A stretch of DNA of 64,000 nt from Chthoniobacterales bacterium (GCA_026418675.1 JAOAAX010000003.1:62001-126000), one strand, 5' to 3'. Shown: positions 44,301-54,362, counted from the stretch's first letter. Numbers and translations: made by a program. Notes: generated by a model not told the origin, from the sequence alone.

Positions 44301-45458
44301 ATGGCAATGAACTCAAATAACCAGCAAAATTTTCCGCCTACAAATGATACTTCTCTTCTCGGGAAGCGTGCCCTCGTTGTTGACGATGACCCACAATTCC
44401 TTAAATTCCTCGTCAATCTTCTCGATCACAATGGGATTTTCTCCATTGCTGCCTCAAATGGTCATGAAGCATTGACTGCCTTATCTTCAAATCCTGTTGA
44501 TTTTATCCTTAGTGATGTTCAAATGCCGGAAATGGACGGTTATGAATTTCTTTCTGCTGTGCGCTCCAATCCCCGTTACCAGCTTCTTCCCTTTATCCTT
44601 CTCACAGGCAAACCCGCTTACACTGGTCTTCAACTAGGCATCCGTCGTGGTGCAGATGGTTACCTCCCCAAACCATTTGATGAGCAGACTCTTCTCGATA
44701 CAGTTCGAGGTTGTCTTGCAAGAGTTCAAACAATTGCTGCTCAAGCAAATTCAAAACTCAACGAACTACGTGCTAACCTCCTTACGATGCTTCCTCACGA
44801 GCTTCATACTCCCTTGAATGGCATCTTTGGTGTAGCTGACCTTCTAGAAATGGGCGATGCTACGCCAGAGGAACTCGCTGATTGCGCACAAATTCTCCGT
44901 TCATCCGGCGAGCGCATGCTCCGCCTTTCAACTAATTTTCTACTTTGTGCAGAACTCCAACTACAAGAAAACCACCCCGAGAAGACTACCCTCCTATTTG
45001 GTTCCCAACCCAACTCTGATACGTCCTCCATCCCTCCGATTCTCGAGAAACGTGCCACTTCCTGGTCCAGATTAAGCGATCTTACGCATAACATACCCTA
45101 TGCTCAGCTTGCTATTCCAACTCCAGCCCTAATAAAAATTGTTGACGAGCTGACCGACAATGCGTTTAAATTTTCAGCACCAGGCCAAAAAGTCGAAGTA
45201 ATCGGTTCCTTACAAAACAACTACTTTCACCTCCAATTTATTGACCATGGGCATACCGGAACACGCGCTCAGACACTTTCAACGCGAGGTATCTTTGTTC
45301 AATTTAATCGCAACAAACTCGAGCAGCAAGGTGCAGGACTCGGCATCTATCTCGCTGAAAAGCTCCTTAACCTATACAATGGTGCCATTTCCTTTTCTGA
45401 TACTCCAAACGGTGGAATCACTGCTAATGTTCTAATACCACTTTCCTATCCAAGTTGA
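44301..45458 (+). CDS. Response-regulator/histidine kinase hybrid
   Basis: A 385-residue signalling protein with an N-terminal receiver, then a kinase. The receiver (about 20-145) has VVDDDPQ, the phosphoacceptor aspartate in LSDVQMPEMDGYEF near residue 71, and the LPKPFDE lysine. The HisKA box is MLPHELHTPLNG and the HATPase has DELTDNAFKFS and GAGLGIYLAEKLL. The usual DxGxG glycine pair is altered to DHGHTG. It has no membrane helix, so it is a cytoplasmic relay. It lies 9 bases before a second kinase-like protein and then a REC-HD-GYP gene, which suggests one pathway. Confidence 0.88.
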   Translation: MAMNSNNQQNFPPTNDTSLLGKRALVVDDDPQFLKFLVNLLDHNGIFSIAASNGHEALTALSSNPVDFILSDVQMPEMDGYEFLSAVRSNPRYQLLPFILLTGKPAYTGLQLGIRRGADGYLPKPFDEQTLLDTVRGCLARVQTIAAQANSKLNELRANLLTMLPHELHTPLNGIFGVADLLEMGDATPEELADCAQILRSSGERMLRLSTNFLLCAELQLQENHPEKTTLLFGSQPNSDTSSIPPILEKRATSWSRLSDLTHNIPYAQLAIPTPALIKIVDELTDNAFKFSAPGQKVEVIGSLQNNYFHLQFIDHGHTGTRAQTLSTRGIFVQFNRNKLEQQGAGLGIYLAEKLLNLYNGAISFSDTPNGGITANVLIPLSYPS

Positions 45459-45467
45459 AATTTAACG

Positions 45468-46271
45468 ATGAATTCTCTCTCTCTCCCACCAGATCAATTC
45501 TGGTTCTACCGTGTCCTCATGGAATGGACTCTTGGGATACTCCACCGTGTTAACAACGAACTAACAGGTGCGCTATTTCTTATCGAACAAATTCAAGAAA
45601 ATTTTACATCTTCTGAATTGACTCCTCTTGATTCCCAAAACCTTTTGTCCTCTTTATCAACTTCAATACAAAAAATTCACCACCTCATTTCTGAGGCTGC
45701 TGCTCTCCACACACCTCCTTCCCAGCAAATCTCAGACCCCATAACTCCCCATCTTGCCGTCCGAGAAGCTTCTTCCATTGCTCGCCTCCTCTTACCAAAA
45801 TCTATTAAAATTCTCGAGCCAACATCCCTACCAGAATCAAATTCCTGTCTTTTTACTTCAATTGGCGAATTCCGATTACTTGCCGCCGCTGCAGCTCTGA
45901 TTCTTCACCCTATTTCATTCCGTTCTAAAGGTTCTTTTTCCATCCACTTCTCAACTCACCCCAATACTACAAATTTCCTACCCCAAAACTTCCAAAAACC
46001 CCTTTTCAACTATCAACATATCAACAATTGGCTTATCTCATTTCAGCTTCAGCTTGAACCAACTACAAATTCCCCTATTAAGGAAAACCCTTCAAGTGCA
46101 AGTGACCAATTCTCTCTTCCCTCCAATTCTCCCAATGCTGCTTTCCAGGCTATCCACTCTCGAATATCATCGATTGGTGGCGCTGCCGAATTCCACCCTC
46201 CTTATTTTATTTCCTATCGCCTTCCTTCATACAGCTCATACAACATCCCTACTTCCAAAGCTTCCACCTAA
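45468..46271 (+). CDS. Degenerate histidine-kinase-like protein
   Basis: A 267-residue protein of uncertain role. An N-terminal helix pair with ILHRVNNELTGALFLIEQI resembles the HisKA H-box seen in kinases with an H-x-x-N-N pattern. The rest resembles a weak ATPase fold: a SSIARLLLPKSIK helix and FTSIGEFRLLAAAAALI at the N-box place. However, I cannot find the nucleotide-binding glycine motifs. It may be a phosphotransfer or dimer partner rather than an active kinase. It sits between the REC-histidine kinase and the REC-HD-GYP genes, with 9 and 5 bases on either side, so it is almost certainly cotranscribed. Confidence 0.7.
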   Translation: MNSLSLPPDQFWFYRVLMEWTLGILHRVNNELTGALFLIEQIQENFTSSELTPLDSQNLLSSLSTSIQKIHHLISEAAALHTPPSQQISDPITPHLAVREASSIARLLLPKSIKILEPTSLPESNSCLFTSIGEFRLLAAAAALILHPISFRSKGSFSIHFSTHPNTTNFLPQNFQKPLFNYQHINNWLISFQLQLEPTTNSPIKENPSSASDQFSLPSNSPNAAFQAIHSRISSIGGAAEFHPPYFISYRLPSYSSYNIPTSKAST

Positions 46272-46276
46272 TCATC

Positions 46277-47551
46277 ATGAGCCATACTTCTCACTTCGTT
46301 CTTGTTGTTGATGATGAACCTGTAATTCTCAATGTCCTCCGTGATCTCGTTTCTAGGGCAGGTTCCTCTCCACTTCTCGCTCAAACTTCCTTGGAAGCTC
46401 TCCAACTTGCTCAAAACCACCCTCTTGCTGCAGTTGTTGTGGATTATCTCATGCCCGAAACTCCTGCTCCAGACCTCCTTCGTCAAATCGCAACCATTCA
46501 TCCTGATGCTTCCCGAATTGTCATGACGGGCATGCCAAGCCTTGACTACGTGCTCCGTGCCGTTAATGAAGGTGAAATTTACCGCTTTGTTACCAAGCCT
46601 TGGGTCAGCTCTGAAATGCTCGCCATTCTTAAAAGTGCTATCCAGCGTTTCGAGCTTATTCAGGCTAACCGTCAACTTCGTGAGGAGAGCATAGCTCTCA
46701 ACAGCCGCCTTGCTGCAGCTAATACTCTACTCGACAAAAAAGTTCGTGAACTGGAAATTAAAAGCCGTCAACTTGACGAATCCCGCGCTGCTCTCGAAAA
46801 CAGTTACCATCGCACACTTGAGCTTTGCCGCCGCATTCTCAATACTTTTAACCCTCTTCTAGCAGCTCAGGCACGACTTGCGCACGAAATCTGCGAATCC
46901 CTTGTTGCTCAAGGCCAATTCACCCAAGAAGAGCGCAAAGCCCTTTTCGTAAGTTCACGCATTTATGACATAGGTCTTACGGGAATTCCACCTTCCACTC
47001 TTCTCGCCCTCCAATCCGAGAATTCCAACACCGACGAATCATCCAAAAAAATCTATAGAGAGCATACTATTTACGGACAAGAACTCGCTTACTTTATTGA
47101 CGCCTCCCCTCTCGTTGCTGCGGCTATACGCTCCCACCACGAACGTCCCGACGGAACTGGTTTCCCAGATGGGTTACGCTCAAATGAGATCCCGTGGATT
47201 GCTCGCTGCCTTGCTGTTGTGGCAACTTACGTAACCAAAGCCTCAACAGGACTTCCTCACGAGCAGATCCTCGAACAGCTTCTACTGGGTTCTGGTTCTG
47301 CTTTCGACCCCAAAGCCCTTCAGCTCTTCATTGCCTGCGTCCAGAAATTGCCTGAAGTAGAAAAAACCTCGGTCCGGCAGGTCCGTATCGAAGACCTCCA
47401 GCCCGGAATGCTTCTCGCGTCAGACCTTACTACCCCATCCGGCCTAGTCCTTTATTCCAAAGGGCAGCGTCTTGATGAGCAGATTATCTCCCGCCTACGC
47501 AAAGAATTCCGCTCCCAGCTCTTCAATGGCAAGCTCGAAGTTGTTGCTTGA
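46277..47551 (+). CDS. Response regulator with HD-GYP-like domain (HD pair altered)
   Basis: A 424-residue regulator. The N-terminal receiver has VVDDEPVILNVL, phosphoacceptor aspartate in VVVDYLMPE and the FVTKPW lysine, followed by a coiled coil (about 130-180). The C-terminal domain resembles HD-GYP cyclic-di-GMP phosphodiesterases: HHERPDGTGFPDGL is the GYP-type loop, and REHTIYGQELA fits the next histidine. The expected HD of HDIGK reads IYDIGLTGIP, so a metal-ligand histidine is replaced by tyrosine. That may abolish hydrolysis and leave a binding or signalling function. A further C-terminal part (about 360-424) starts at VRIEDLQPGMLLASDL. It is the last gene of the signalling group. 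Confidence 0.86.
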   Translation: MSHTSHFVLVVDDEPVILNVLRDLVSRAGSSPLLAQTSLEALQLAQNHPLAAVVVDYLMPETPAPDLLRQIATIHPDASRIVMTGMPSLDYVLRAVNEGEIYRFVTKPWVSSEMLAILKSAIQRFELIQANRQLREESIALNSRLAAANTLLDKKVRELEIKSRQLDESRAALENSYHRTLELCRRILNTFNPLLAAQARLAHEICESLVAQGQFTQEERKALFVSSRIYDIGLTGIPPSTLLALQSENSNTDESSKKIYREHTIYGQELAYFIDASPLVAAAIRSHHERPDGTGFPDGLRSNEIPWIARCLAVVATYVTKASTGLPHEQILEQLLLGSGSAFDPKALQLFIACVQKLPEVEKTSVRQVRIEDLQPGMLLASDLTTPSGLVLYSKGQRLDEQIISRLRKEFRSQLFNGKLEVVA

Positions 47552-47642
47552 TACAGTTCACACCCCTCCAATTCCTCCAACAATTTAATCAACCTCTCTC
47601 TCCCTTATTGATTCTCCTCCTTTTTTCGCTTATCCTTATTTC

Positions 47643-50600
47643 TTGATGAAAACTACTGTAATTATTCCCCTCATATTATCCCTAACTGCTATCATCTCCC
47701 TCTTCTCTGCTAATACCTACTCGCAATCCCCTGCCGCGCGTCAGGCCTACGATGCAGCCAGCGACCTCTACTACTCTGGCAACTACGATGGTGCCCTCAA
47801 GGCCTACGAGCAGATCCTTAAAGATTTCCCAACTGATATTCTTGTCCCTTTCGTTACTGTTCAAACAGGTTTTGCCAATTTCTTCCTTGGGAATTTCGAT
47901 AAGTCTATCCAAATTCTTGAAAAAGCCTCAACTGACCCTACCACGCCCAAAGACCTTCTTCCTTCCATTGCAGCATTCCTCCCCCAGGTTTATGCATCCA
48001 AGGCAGCTGCCCTCCAACCAAACGATCCCAAACGCAAAGAAGCCTTCCTTTTAGCAATCCAAAAATATACCGACTATATCCAAAAATATCCCAACGAACC
48101 TCAAGTTGAATCCGCTCGCTACGGGCGTGCCCTTTGCAAATACCAAATTCTTGACATCCCTGGTGTCGTCTCTGACCTCGAAGAAAACCTTAAACAATTT
48201 CCGAACAGCCCAACCATAGCCGACTCCCAAAATCTCCTTGCTATAGCTCTCGCTTCCCTTGCAGGGGAAGAACTCAACAAAGGAGATTCTGCTGACCGCC
48301 AAAAGGTTACTGCTTTTTTGAACCGCGCAAAAGAACTTCTCCGCGAAATCATCGCAAAAAAAACCAATCTCGTCCTCGTCAACGACGCACGCTTCCAACT
48401 AGCTGAGATCCTCTTTGCAGAGGCTACTTTCGCTCCAGATGACCAAAAACCTAAGCTCTACCAGCAAGCAATGGAAGCTTACCGTTCTGTCGTTCCCGCT
48501 TCCGAAATGATTGCCCTCCAAGAAGAAATACTCGCACGCTTCCCTGAGCGTCGCAAAAGGATCCTTACCAACAAAGTTGCCCTCGCCGCTCTCGACCGCG
48601 AAATTGACCGCGAACAACGCCGCCTTGGTGAGCTCAAAGCAAAGCCCGACATCGTTGCCACGGCTCGTATGAAACTCGGTGAAATCTACTTCAACATGGG
48701 CGACCTTAACCGTGCTCGTGTAATCCTCCGCCACATCATGCCTTTCCTCACAAAGGACGACGATAAGCTTCGCGCACAATACTTCCTTACCCTCACCTAT
48801 ATCCTCCAAAACAAAGCTGATGAAGCAGTCCAAAATTACGAAATTTTCCAGAAACAATACAAGGGAGCTCCCATTGCCCAAAATCTTCCACTCGCCATGG
48901 GAAATCTTTTCCTCGCCCATCCAGATCCCAAAATTCGCAATCCGCAAAAAGCTATCCAGTATTTCGATGAGTCACTCCAAATTTACCCACAGGGATCCAT
49001 GGCAAGTCTTACCGTTGTTACAAAAGCTACTGCCCAGCTCTCCCTTGGCCAAATCAAAGAAGCTGAAGCCACCTTCATGAAATTTCTCGAGGGTAAACCA
49101 ACTCGCCAGGAGGCACTTATTGCCCTCTCCGGCCTCGGCAACATTTTCGTCCAAACCAAGCAGTGGGACAAAGCTATAGAAACTTACAAAAAGATTGCTA
49201 CTGAATACCCCGATACGCCTCAGGCTACCGAAGCAAATTACTGGATCGCCATTTGCACCCAGCAAAAAGGCGACAACCAAAATGCCATCCCTCTACTTAA
49301 GGAATTTGCAGAGAAACATAATGATTCTCCTCTACTTCCCAACATCCTCTATTCAATCGCTACCGCTCAGCTTGCTCTCCAGGACCGCGCTTCCGCTATT
49401 CAGACACTCACTCAGCTTGCAGATAAATTCCCAGAAAGCCCACCTGCTCCCGTTACCTATTTCATGCGGGCTCAACTCCTTGCGCAAGAGGGCAAGCTCG
49501 AAGATGCCAACGCACTCATCCGCCAATTCATGGAAAAATACCCGCGCAGCGAACGCATTTTCGGTGCATACGATTGGCTTGCCCAGCAAGCTTATCGTTC
49601 TGCTCAATGGGAGCAGGCCATCAAGTATTACGAGGACTTTGTCCAAAATTATCCCAAAGACCCAAACGCTCCTATCGCACTCCTTCGAGTTGCAGAATAC
49701 TCCAAACAGTGGGCCGAGTCCCTTGGCCGTTATGCCGCACTTCCGACAAACGAACAATCTATTTGGCAGGAGCGTATGAAACGTTCCCTAGAGGCTGCTA
49801 GCAAATTCGTTGACACATACCCCGAAAGCGAACTCCTCCCAACGGCTATCCAAGCATTTGTTGCTGCTCACGAAGCTCTCGTCAACGCAGAGATCCAACC
49901 CCAAAGCCAAATGGAAATTGACATCAAAACAAAAGCTGCTGCTACTCAAAACCCCGCTGTCCGCAGCAAAATCCTCTTCGGTCTTGCTTCTTTCCTTGCT
50001 AAACGTGAGCCTCCCCGCGCTCTCAAAACCATGGACGAAGCCTTCGACAAATCCATTTCTTACCTCCCTTCCGATTTAGACACTTATGCAACCGCTCTCC
50101 TCGAAGCTAATAGAATCTCTGACGCAAAATCCGTCTTCGAAAAAATGGCAGCAGATTATCCAGTCCCTGCCGGAACAGATCCCGCTAACGCCCCACCTCT
50201 CGTCCAGCACGCGCAAGCCAATTCTCTCTTCGGCCTCGGCCGTATTGCCCAAATCGAGGGCAACTCAGCCGCGGCAGCAGAAAAATTTGAACAGCTCAAA
50301 AAGCTTTATCCATGGTCACCCAAAATCCTCGAAGCTGAGCTCGGTATCGCTCAAGCCCAAGTCGAGGCGGGTAAGTTTGAAGAACCCCTTGCACGTCTCC
50401 CTGCCATCATCCGCGCTCCCAATGCAAACACCGATGTCCGCGCAAAAGCTATGCTCCTCGGCGGCTTAGCAATGGAGAAAAAAATGGCTGCTGCAACCGA
50501 TGAAAAAGCTCGCAACGACGCCCTAGGCGCTGCAATTGACTATTACATCAAAATTGACCAATTCTATGCAGGTGTTCCCAATACCGCCGCAGAGGGACTC

Positions 50601-50771
50601 TGGAGAGGTGCTCAGCTCCTCGAAAAACAGGCCGCCGCTGCTGCCGACCCAGAATTCAAAAAACGCCAGCTCAATAATGCCCGTCGCGCCTACCAGGACC
50701 TAATTAAAAAATACCCAGCTTCCCAGTTTGTTCAACAAGCCCAAGAGCGGCTAAACGCCCTCGGTCAGTAG
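47643..50771 (+). CDS. Large exported TPR-repeat protein
   Basis: A 1042-residue protein. A signal peptide (MMKTTVIIPLILSLTAIISLFSA, cut near residue 27) precedes tandem tetratricopeptide repeats to the end, for example YYSGNYDGALKAYEQILKDFP, IQKYTDYIQKYPNEPQVESARY and YRSAQWEQAIKYYEDFVQNYP. The repeats are of the YbgF/BamD-like type that place one helix pair per ~35-40 residues. There is no catalytic domain. Such proteins usually scaffold envelope or export complexes. The start could also be the next ATG (47646). It ends 31 bases before an intrinsic terminator, and its codons are strongly C-ending. Confidence 0.88.
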   Translation: MMKTTVIIPLILSLTAIISLFSANTYSQSPAARQAYDAASDLYYSGNYDGALKAYEQILKDFPTDILVPFVTVQTGFANFFLGNFDKSIQILEKASTDPTTPKDLLPSIAAFLPQVYASKAAALQPNDPKRKEAFLLAIQKYTDYIQKYPNEPQVESARYGRALCKYQILDIPGVVSDLEENLKQFPNSPTIADSQNLLAIALASLAGEELNKGDSADRQKVTAFLNRAKELLREIIAKKTNLVLVNDARFQLAEILFAEATFAPDDQKPKLYQQAMEAYRSVVPASEMIALQEEILARFPERRKRILTNKVALAALDREIDREQRRLGELKAKPDIVATARMKLGEIYFNMGDLNRARVILRHIMPFLTKDDDKLRAQYFLTLTYILQNKADEAVQNYEIFQKQYKGAPIAQNLPLAMGNLFLAHPDPKIRNPQKAIQYFDESLQIYPQGSMASLTVVTKATAQLSLGQIKEAEATFMKFLEGKPTRQEALIALSGLGNIFVQTKQWDKAIETYKKIATEYPDTPQATEANYWIAICTQQKGDNQNAIPLLKEFAEKHNDSPLLPNILYSIATAQLALQDRASAIQTLTQLADKFPESPPAPVTYFMRAQLLAQEGKLEDANALIRQFMEKYPRSERIFGAYDWLAQQAYRSAQWEQAIKYYEDFVQNYPKDPNAPIALLRVAEYSKQWAESLGRYAALPTNEQSIWQERMKRSLEAASKFVDTYPESELLPTAIQAFVAAHEALVNAEIQPQSQMEIDIKTKAAATQNPAVRSKILFGLASFLAKREPPRALKTMDEAFDKSISYLPSDLDTYATALLEANRISDAKSVFEKMAADYPVPAGTDPANAPPLVQHAQANSLFGLGRIAQIEGNSAAAAEKFEQLKKLYPWSPKILEAELGIAQAQVEAGKFEEPLARLPAIIRAPNANTDVRAKAMLLGGLAMEKKMAAATDEKARNDALGAAIDYYIKIDQFYAGVPNTAAEGLWRGAQLLEKQAAAAADPEFKKRQLNNARRAYQDLIKKYPASQFVQQAQERLNALGQ

Positions 50772-50801
50772 CGCCGCTCACCCCCAACCTGTTCCCTTCA
50801 G

Positions 50802-50837
50802 AAAAGCCCCATCTCCTCCCAACATGGGGCTTTTTTG
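50802..50837 (+). terminator. Rho-independent terminator after the TPR gene
   Basis: AAAAGCCCCAT (50802-50812) pairs with ATGGGGCTTTT (50824-50834) in an 11-bp perfect stem with an 11-base loop, and the T-run continues just beyond. This is the clearest intrinsic terminator in the window and closes the plus-strand TPR transcript before the minus-strand ArnT-like gene. Confidence 0.85.
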
Positions 50838-50983
50838 TTTATTTTGAAAATCTTTTTTTTTCTAAACTTTAAAAAAAGACAAAAATATCAATAATAAAAA
50901 ATATTTCTTACTCCCAAAGATCACTTTTTTAAATTCACAAAATCAAAAACAGACATAATCTTTCCCATAAAATTTATGGTTAT

Positions 50984-52618
50984 TCATTCGCCCTTCTTTT
51001 CAGCGAAAGTATTTGCTGGAAAAAGAATGCCGAATGCCGTCTGAATTCCATTGAGCGAGAATCCATGGGTTTTGAGAAACTCCTCAAATATCATTTTGTT
51101 CTGATTAAACAACGGCTCTGCTACAACTACAGCTCCTAAAGATTCATGTGGTTGAAGGTTAGCAAGAGATTCTGCAAGTTGTGGACCAGGAAATGGGATT
51201 TTGTAAAAGTTTGGAAAAGCAATACCTTTCCGATCACAATAGTAGAGCGAGTTTGAATTCCAATCATTCCCGACCACTAGTAAAGTTCTTTCTTTGGGCA
51301 CAAACTTTTGAACAGGCTCTGTCCATACTTCCGCTAGCTGACTCCGCGTAGGCAGTGCGTCCAAGATTGGTTTATAAATTGCGTTCCAGTTAACAAACCC
51401 AAAACTAACTGCAACAAAACCAATTCCCGCTGCAATCCAATTCCCCCATTCTTCTACCCCCTCTTCGATAGCCGAAAAAGCCACTCCCATCCCCAACAAC
51501 AAACACGCTCCATTCGCAATCCAGTAATAACTATGCTGAAAGTAGAGATTTGTAAAAATTAGCGGTCCGGCTAGGAACGCTATCACAAAGGCTCCCATTT
51601 GCAAAGCCCGATAAGGATACAAAGCCCCGGCAAAGATAATAACCAAGGGCAAGAAAAAGGCTCCCAAGAAGGGAACTTTCACCAAAACACCTTCTATTGC
51701 ATGCTGAAAAATAACTTCCCATGTTTTTATATTCAGCTTCTGCTCAAGAGTTCCATAGTTCCATGCCCGCTGATTTTCAGAATTAAGCGTGATAAGCTCT
51801 CGAGCGAACGGATTAGCCTGCTTCACCGCATCCGACCACGCCACCCAATACTTAGCGGCGAAAAAACCTAATGTTACTGCCACTATTGCCCCACAAGCCC
51901 AATACCAATTTTCTCGACGGTAAACATCAGCTCTTATTAGCAACAAGAGGAAAGTTACTCCAACAGCGAGCCCCCATGTTGGAGCCTTACATAGGGCCCC
52001 TAATATTCCAACCACACCGGCCGCTATAAGCAGCGAATAACTCCGCTTTTCAAAACCCCAAAGGGCCAACGCAACCATCGTTAGTGCTAAAAACACTGCC
52101 GTTGTTTCTATTAAAAAGGCTCGTCCCCAGAACAAATATACTGGACTGCTCAACATCAGCGCACCAACCAACATGCAGGCAGACTGGCTTATACCTAACC
52201 ACCGTCCAATTGCCCAAGCTGGCACTAGAGAAAATAACCACGCAAAAGCAGAAACTAGCCGCCCTACTTTGTCCAACCTGGCTAGATCACTGGCTTCAGC
52301 TCCCAAAAGCCGGTGCAGCATTGCTACAACCCATTGATAAATCGGAACTTCCATAGGAATTTCCCACGGCTTCCCCAAAACCGGCGTTATGTAATTCCAG
52401 AACTTGGAGGCATCTTCAGCAAGATACCGAGCGGTTATAGCCGTTTGGGTTTGCCGAAAGGAATGGGGGCCCAAAAGCGGCTTATCCAGTTGATAAAATA
52501 ATACCCACGCCCAGCCTACCAAGGCTAGGGCTAGGATTGAAGCACTCAGCCATTTTGTTTTGTCGGAAGAAAATGGTGCTTTCTTGTCTTCGATTCCTGT
52601 AATTTCGCTTTGCTCCAT
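50984..52618 (-). CDS. ArnT/PMT-family integral membrane glycosyltransferase
   Basis: A 544-residue polytopic protein of the GT-C fold. It begins with a hydrophilic N-terminus, then many hydrophobic helices (for example WLSASILALALVGWAWVLFY and LIAAGVVGILGALC). The first periplasmic loop has LGPHSFRQTQTAITAR, like the Asp/Glu- and Arg-Gln-containing loop of the ArnT, PMT and GT39 families, which use lipid-phosphate-linked sugars. A C-terminal soluble part starts near residue 420. The substrate is unknown. The gene is on the minus strand while its plus-strand neighbours point away from it. Confidence 0.85.
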   Translation of the reverse strand: MEQSEITGIEDKKAPFSSDKTKWLSASILALALVGWAWVLFYQLDKPLLGPHSFRQTQTAITARYLAEDASKFWNYITPVLGKPWEIPMEVPIYQWVVAMLHRLLGAEASDLARLDKVGRLVSAFAWLFSLVPAWAIGRWLGISQSACMLVGALMLSSPVYLFWGRAFLIETTAVFLALTMVALALWGFEKRSYSLLIAAGVVGILGALCKAPTWGLAVGVTFLLLLIRADVYRRENWYWACGAIVAVTLGFFAAKYWVAWSDAVKQANPFARELITLNSENQRAWNYGTLEQKLNIKTWEVIFQHAIEGVLVKVPFLGAFFLPLVIIFAGALYPYRALQMGAFVIAFLAGPLIFTNLYFQHSYYWIANGACLLLGMGVAFSAIEEGVEEWGNWIAAGIGFVAVSFGFVNWNAIYKPILDALPTRSQLAEVWTEPVQKFVPKERTLLVVGNDWNSNSLYYCDRKGIAFPNFYKIPFPGPQLAESLANLQPHESLGAVVVAEPLFNQNKMIFEEFLKTHGFSLNGIQTAFGILFPANTFAEKKGE

Positions 52619-52717
52619 GACTCTTCATAAAAAAACTTTTCTAGAAATTGCGAACCCAAAATTAGTGAAATTAATGAATTTATAACATTTGAGGTAATAG
52701 ATTTTGTTATCTATAAA

Positions 52718-53626
52718 ATGAATTCAACTCAACGAAAGTTTTTTCTTTTCTCCGAGCCCAGCGCGGGAAATTCCTTTAATAAAAATTCAGAGAAAAACCT
52801 GCCTTCTTTTTTTTGGTTATTTGATACTATTATCCTCTTTACATTGGGTTTTCTTTTCCTTGCCTACTACAGTTCCGGTAGGATTTCTAATTACCTCCAT
52901 CCTTTTTTCCACATTCCAGTGCTGGTGGGCGGATGCGTATTAGTTTTTTTGGCAGCAAACCGTGCCTTTACGAAAAACAAGAACTTTTGCAATTGTAACA
53001 GTTGTTCCGTTCTTTTCGGCCAGTCTTCAGTTCCTGCTTTAATCACAAGATTTCTTCTCATTGCTTTGCCCATTTCTGCTTCCTTTTTTTCGAACAGTGA
53101 ATTCGGTCAAACTGCGCTGCTTAATCGAGGGGTTGCCTTGGATTATCAGGAAATTTTTCCATTTGCTGGGTTTGATAATGATCCTGGCAATTTCGCATGG
53201 TCAGCGGATCCCGGTATGGACCCAACAACATACCTTGCGAAAACCCCCGAAGGCCGTATCCGTGCCGAAACTATAGACCTTGTCCTCGCGTCCAATGAAC
53301 CTGACCTACGCAAAGACTTTGAAGATAAAGAAGTCGAAATTCTTGGCCAATACTTGCCACCCGAAAAAAAACTCGATGAAGAAGTCACAAACTCAGACTT
53401 TCTCCTTGTCCGGGTTTTTATGCTCTGCTGTGCAGCAGATGCTAGGCCAATAGGCGTATCTGTTCGCGGGAAAATACCTCAATCCGTGCAGCCTTCAGAC
53501 TGGGTTTTAGTGCGTGGGTTTGCGCGTTTTTTACGGAAAAAACAAACTTTTTCTCCTCTAGTTGAAGCAACTGAAATCTTGCCTACTGCACCACCGCAAC
53601 AGCGAAATCTGTTCCATAATAATTAA
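52718..53626 (+). CDS. DUF1980/TIGR03943-family membrane protein
   Basis: A 302-residue protein with two or three N-terminal helices (FWLFDTIILFTLGFLFLAYY, FFHIPVLVGGCVLVFLAA and ITRFLLIALPISA) and a long soluble C-terminal part. LLVRVFMLCCAADARPIGVSV matches the conserved CCAADARP region of the DUF1980/YcgQ/TIGR03943 family, usually paired with a permease. No such permease is adjacent here. Cysteines also occur in a CNCNSC cluster in the loop near residue 90, which could bind metal. The ATG at 52718 is 99 bases from the divergent ArnT-like gene. Function is not known. Confidence 0.78.
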   Translation: MNSTQRKFFLFSEPSAGNSFNKNSEKNLPSFFWLFDTIILFTLGFLFLAYYSSGRISNYLHPFFHIPVLVGGCVLVFLAANRAFTKNKNFCNCNSCSVLFGQSSVPALITRFLLIALPISASFFSNSEFGQTALLNRGVALDYQEIFPFAGFDNDPGNFAWSADPGMDPTTYLAKTPEGRIRAETIDLVLASNEPDLRKDFEDKEVEILGQYLPPEKKLDEEVTNSDFLLVRVFMLCCAADARPIGVSVRGKIPQSVQPSDWVLVRGFARFLRKKQTFSPLVEATEILPTAPPQQRNLFHNN

Positions 53627-53750
53627 TGACATTTGCTTTCCGCTCACCGCTTTTCTGCTGATTTACTCTTGTTTTCCTTCAAATGCTCCAATTTTCCTTC
53701 TTACCTTCTAAAAATGGCTTCTGCGGCCTGAAAATTTTGCACACTTAACC

Positions 53751-54362
53751 TTGAGCCAAATCCTCCCAAAAACTAACCCCTCTTCGGTAGCAGAATCTTC
53801 CTCCTGGGGACGCGCAGCAATTTTCCTCGCCATTGTCCTTGGCGTTTCATTGGTATGGGCTCAGTTGCAAAGCCTCTCTCATCCCCAAAGAAAAACCTTA
53901 CCCAACCTGGGAAAAGCACCGTCTTTTATCCAAACATACCAACATGATGGTTTCCTGCTCGTGGCTTTGCCGTTTAGCAATGGATCCAACTTGAGCCCTA
54001 TATCTATTTCCACCCTCCGAACACTTGCCAACGAGTTGGACAAAATTAATGATCCTTATGTCAAAATTTTGATTTTTTCAGATAATACCCTTACTTCCTA
54101 TGCACAAACTTTTCTGAACTTAGACCGCTTCCTCCTCTTGGAAGCGGAAAAGGCTTCTTCTTTTTCCCCTCTTAGCTCAGAGCCAAACTTGAATTCTGAT
54201 GATGAAATTTTAATTGTGGACAGCGAAGGATGGATTCGCTTCCGAGCTTCTGCCCAAGCGTCCGACATTGTGTCGCGAACTCTTGCTGCTTTGGGAGCCC
54301 TCGTTCGGGAAAAGTCTCTTTCTGCTTCCTCCCTTAAAACCTTTGCTTCTCCAGATAAATGA
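53751..54362 (+). CDS. Membrane-anchored thioredoxin-like (SCO1-like?) protein without cysteines
   Basis: A 203-residue protein with one N-terminal helix (AAIFLAIVLGVSLVWAQL) and an exported domain. EILIVDSEGWIRFRASAQ looks like the strand-turn of SCO1/thioredoxin folds, and VKILIFSDNTLTS resembles the strand before it. No cysteine is present, so it cannot be a redox or copper-binding thiol protein. The assignment is weak. It starts at a TTG (53751), the only start near the helix, and its stop overlaps the ATG of the SulP gene (ATGA). It could instead be an unrelated accessory protein of that permease. Confidence 0.6.
   Translation: MSQILPKTNPSSVAESSSWGRAAIFLAIVLGVSLVWAQLQSLSHPQRKTLPNLGKAPSFIQTYQHDGFLLVALPFSNGSNLSPISISTLRTLANELDKINDPYVKILIFSDNTLTSYAQTFLNLDRFLLLEAEKASSFSPLSSEPNLNSDDEILIVDSEGWIRFRASAQASDIVSRTLAALGALVREKSLSASSLKTFASPDK

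Noticed and set aside
47682..49757. Several minus- and alternative-frame open stretches inside the TPR gene
   Set aside because: All follow the codon bias of the real plus-strand frame and show no family motif; the TPR frame runs through uninterrupted with a signal peptide.
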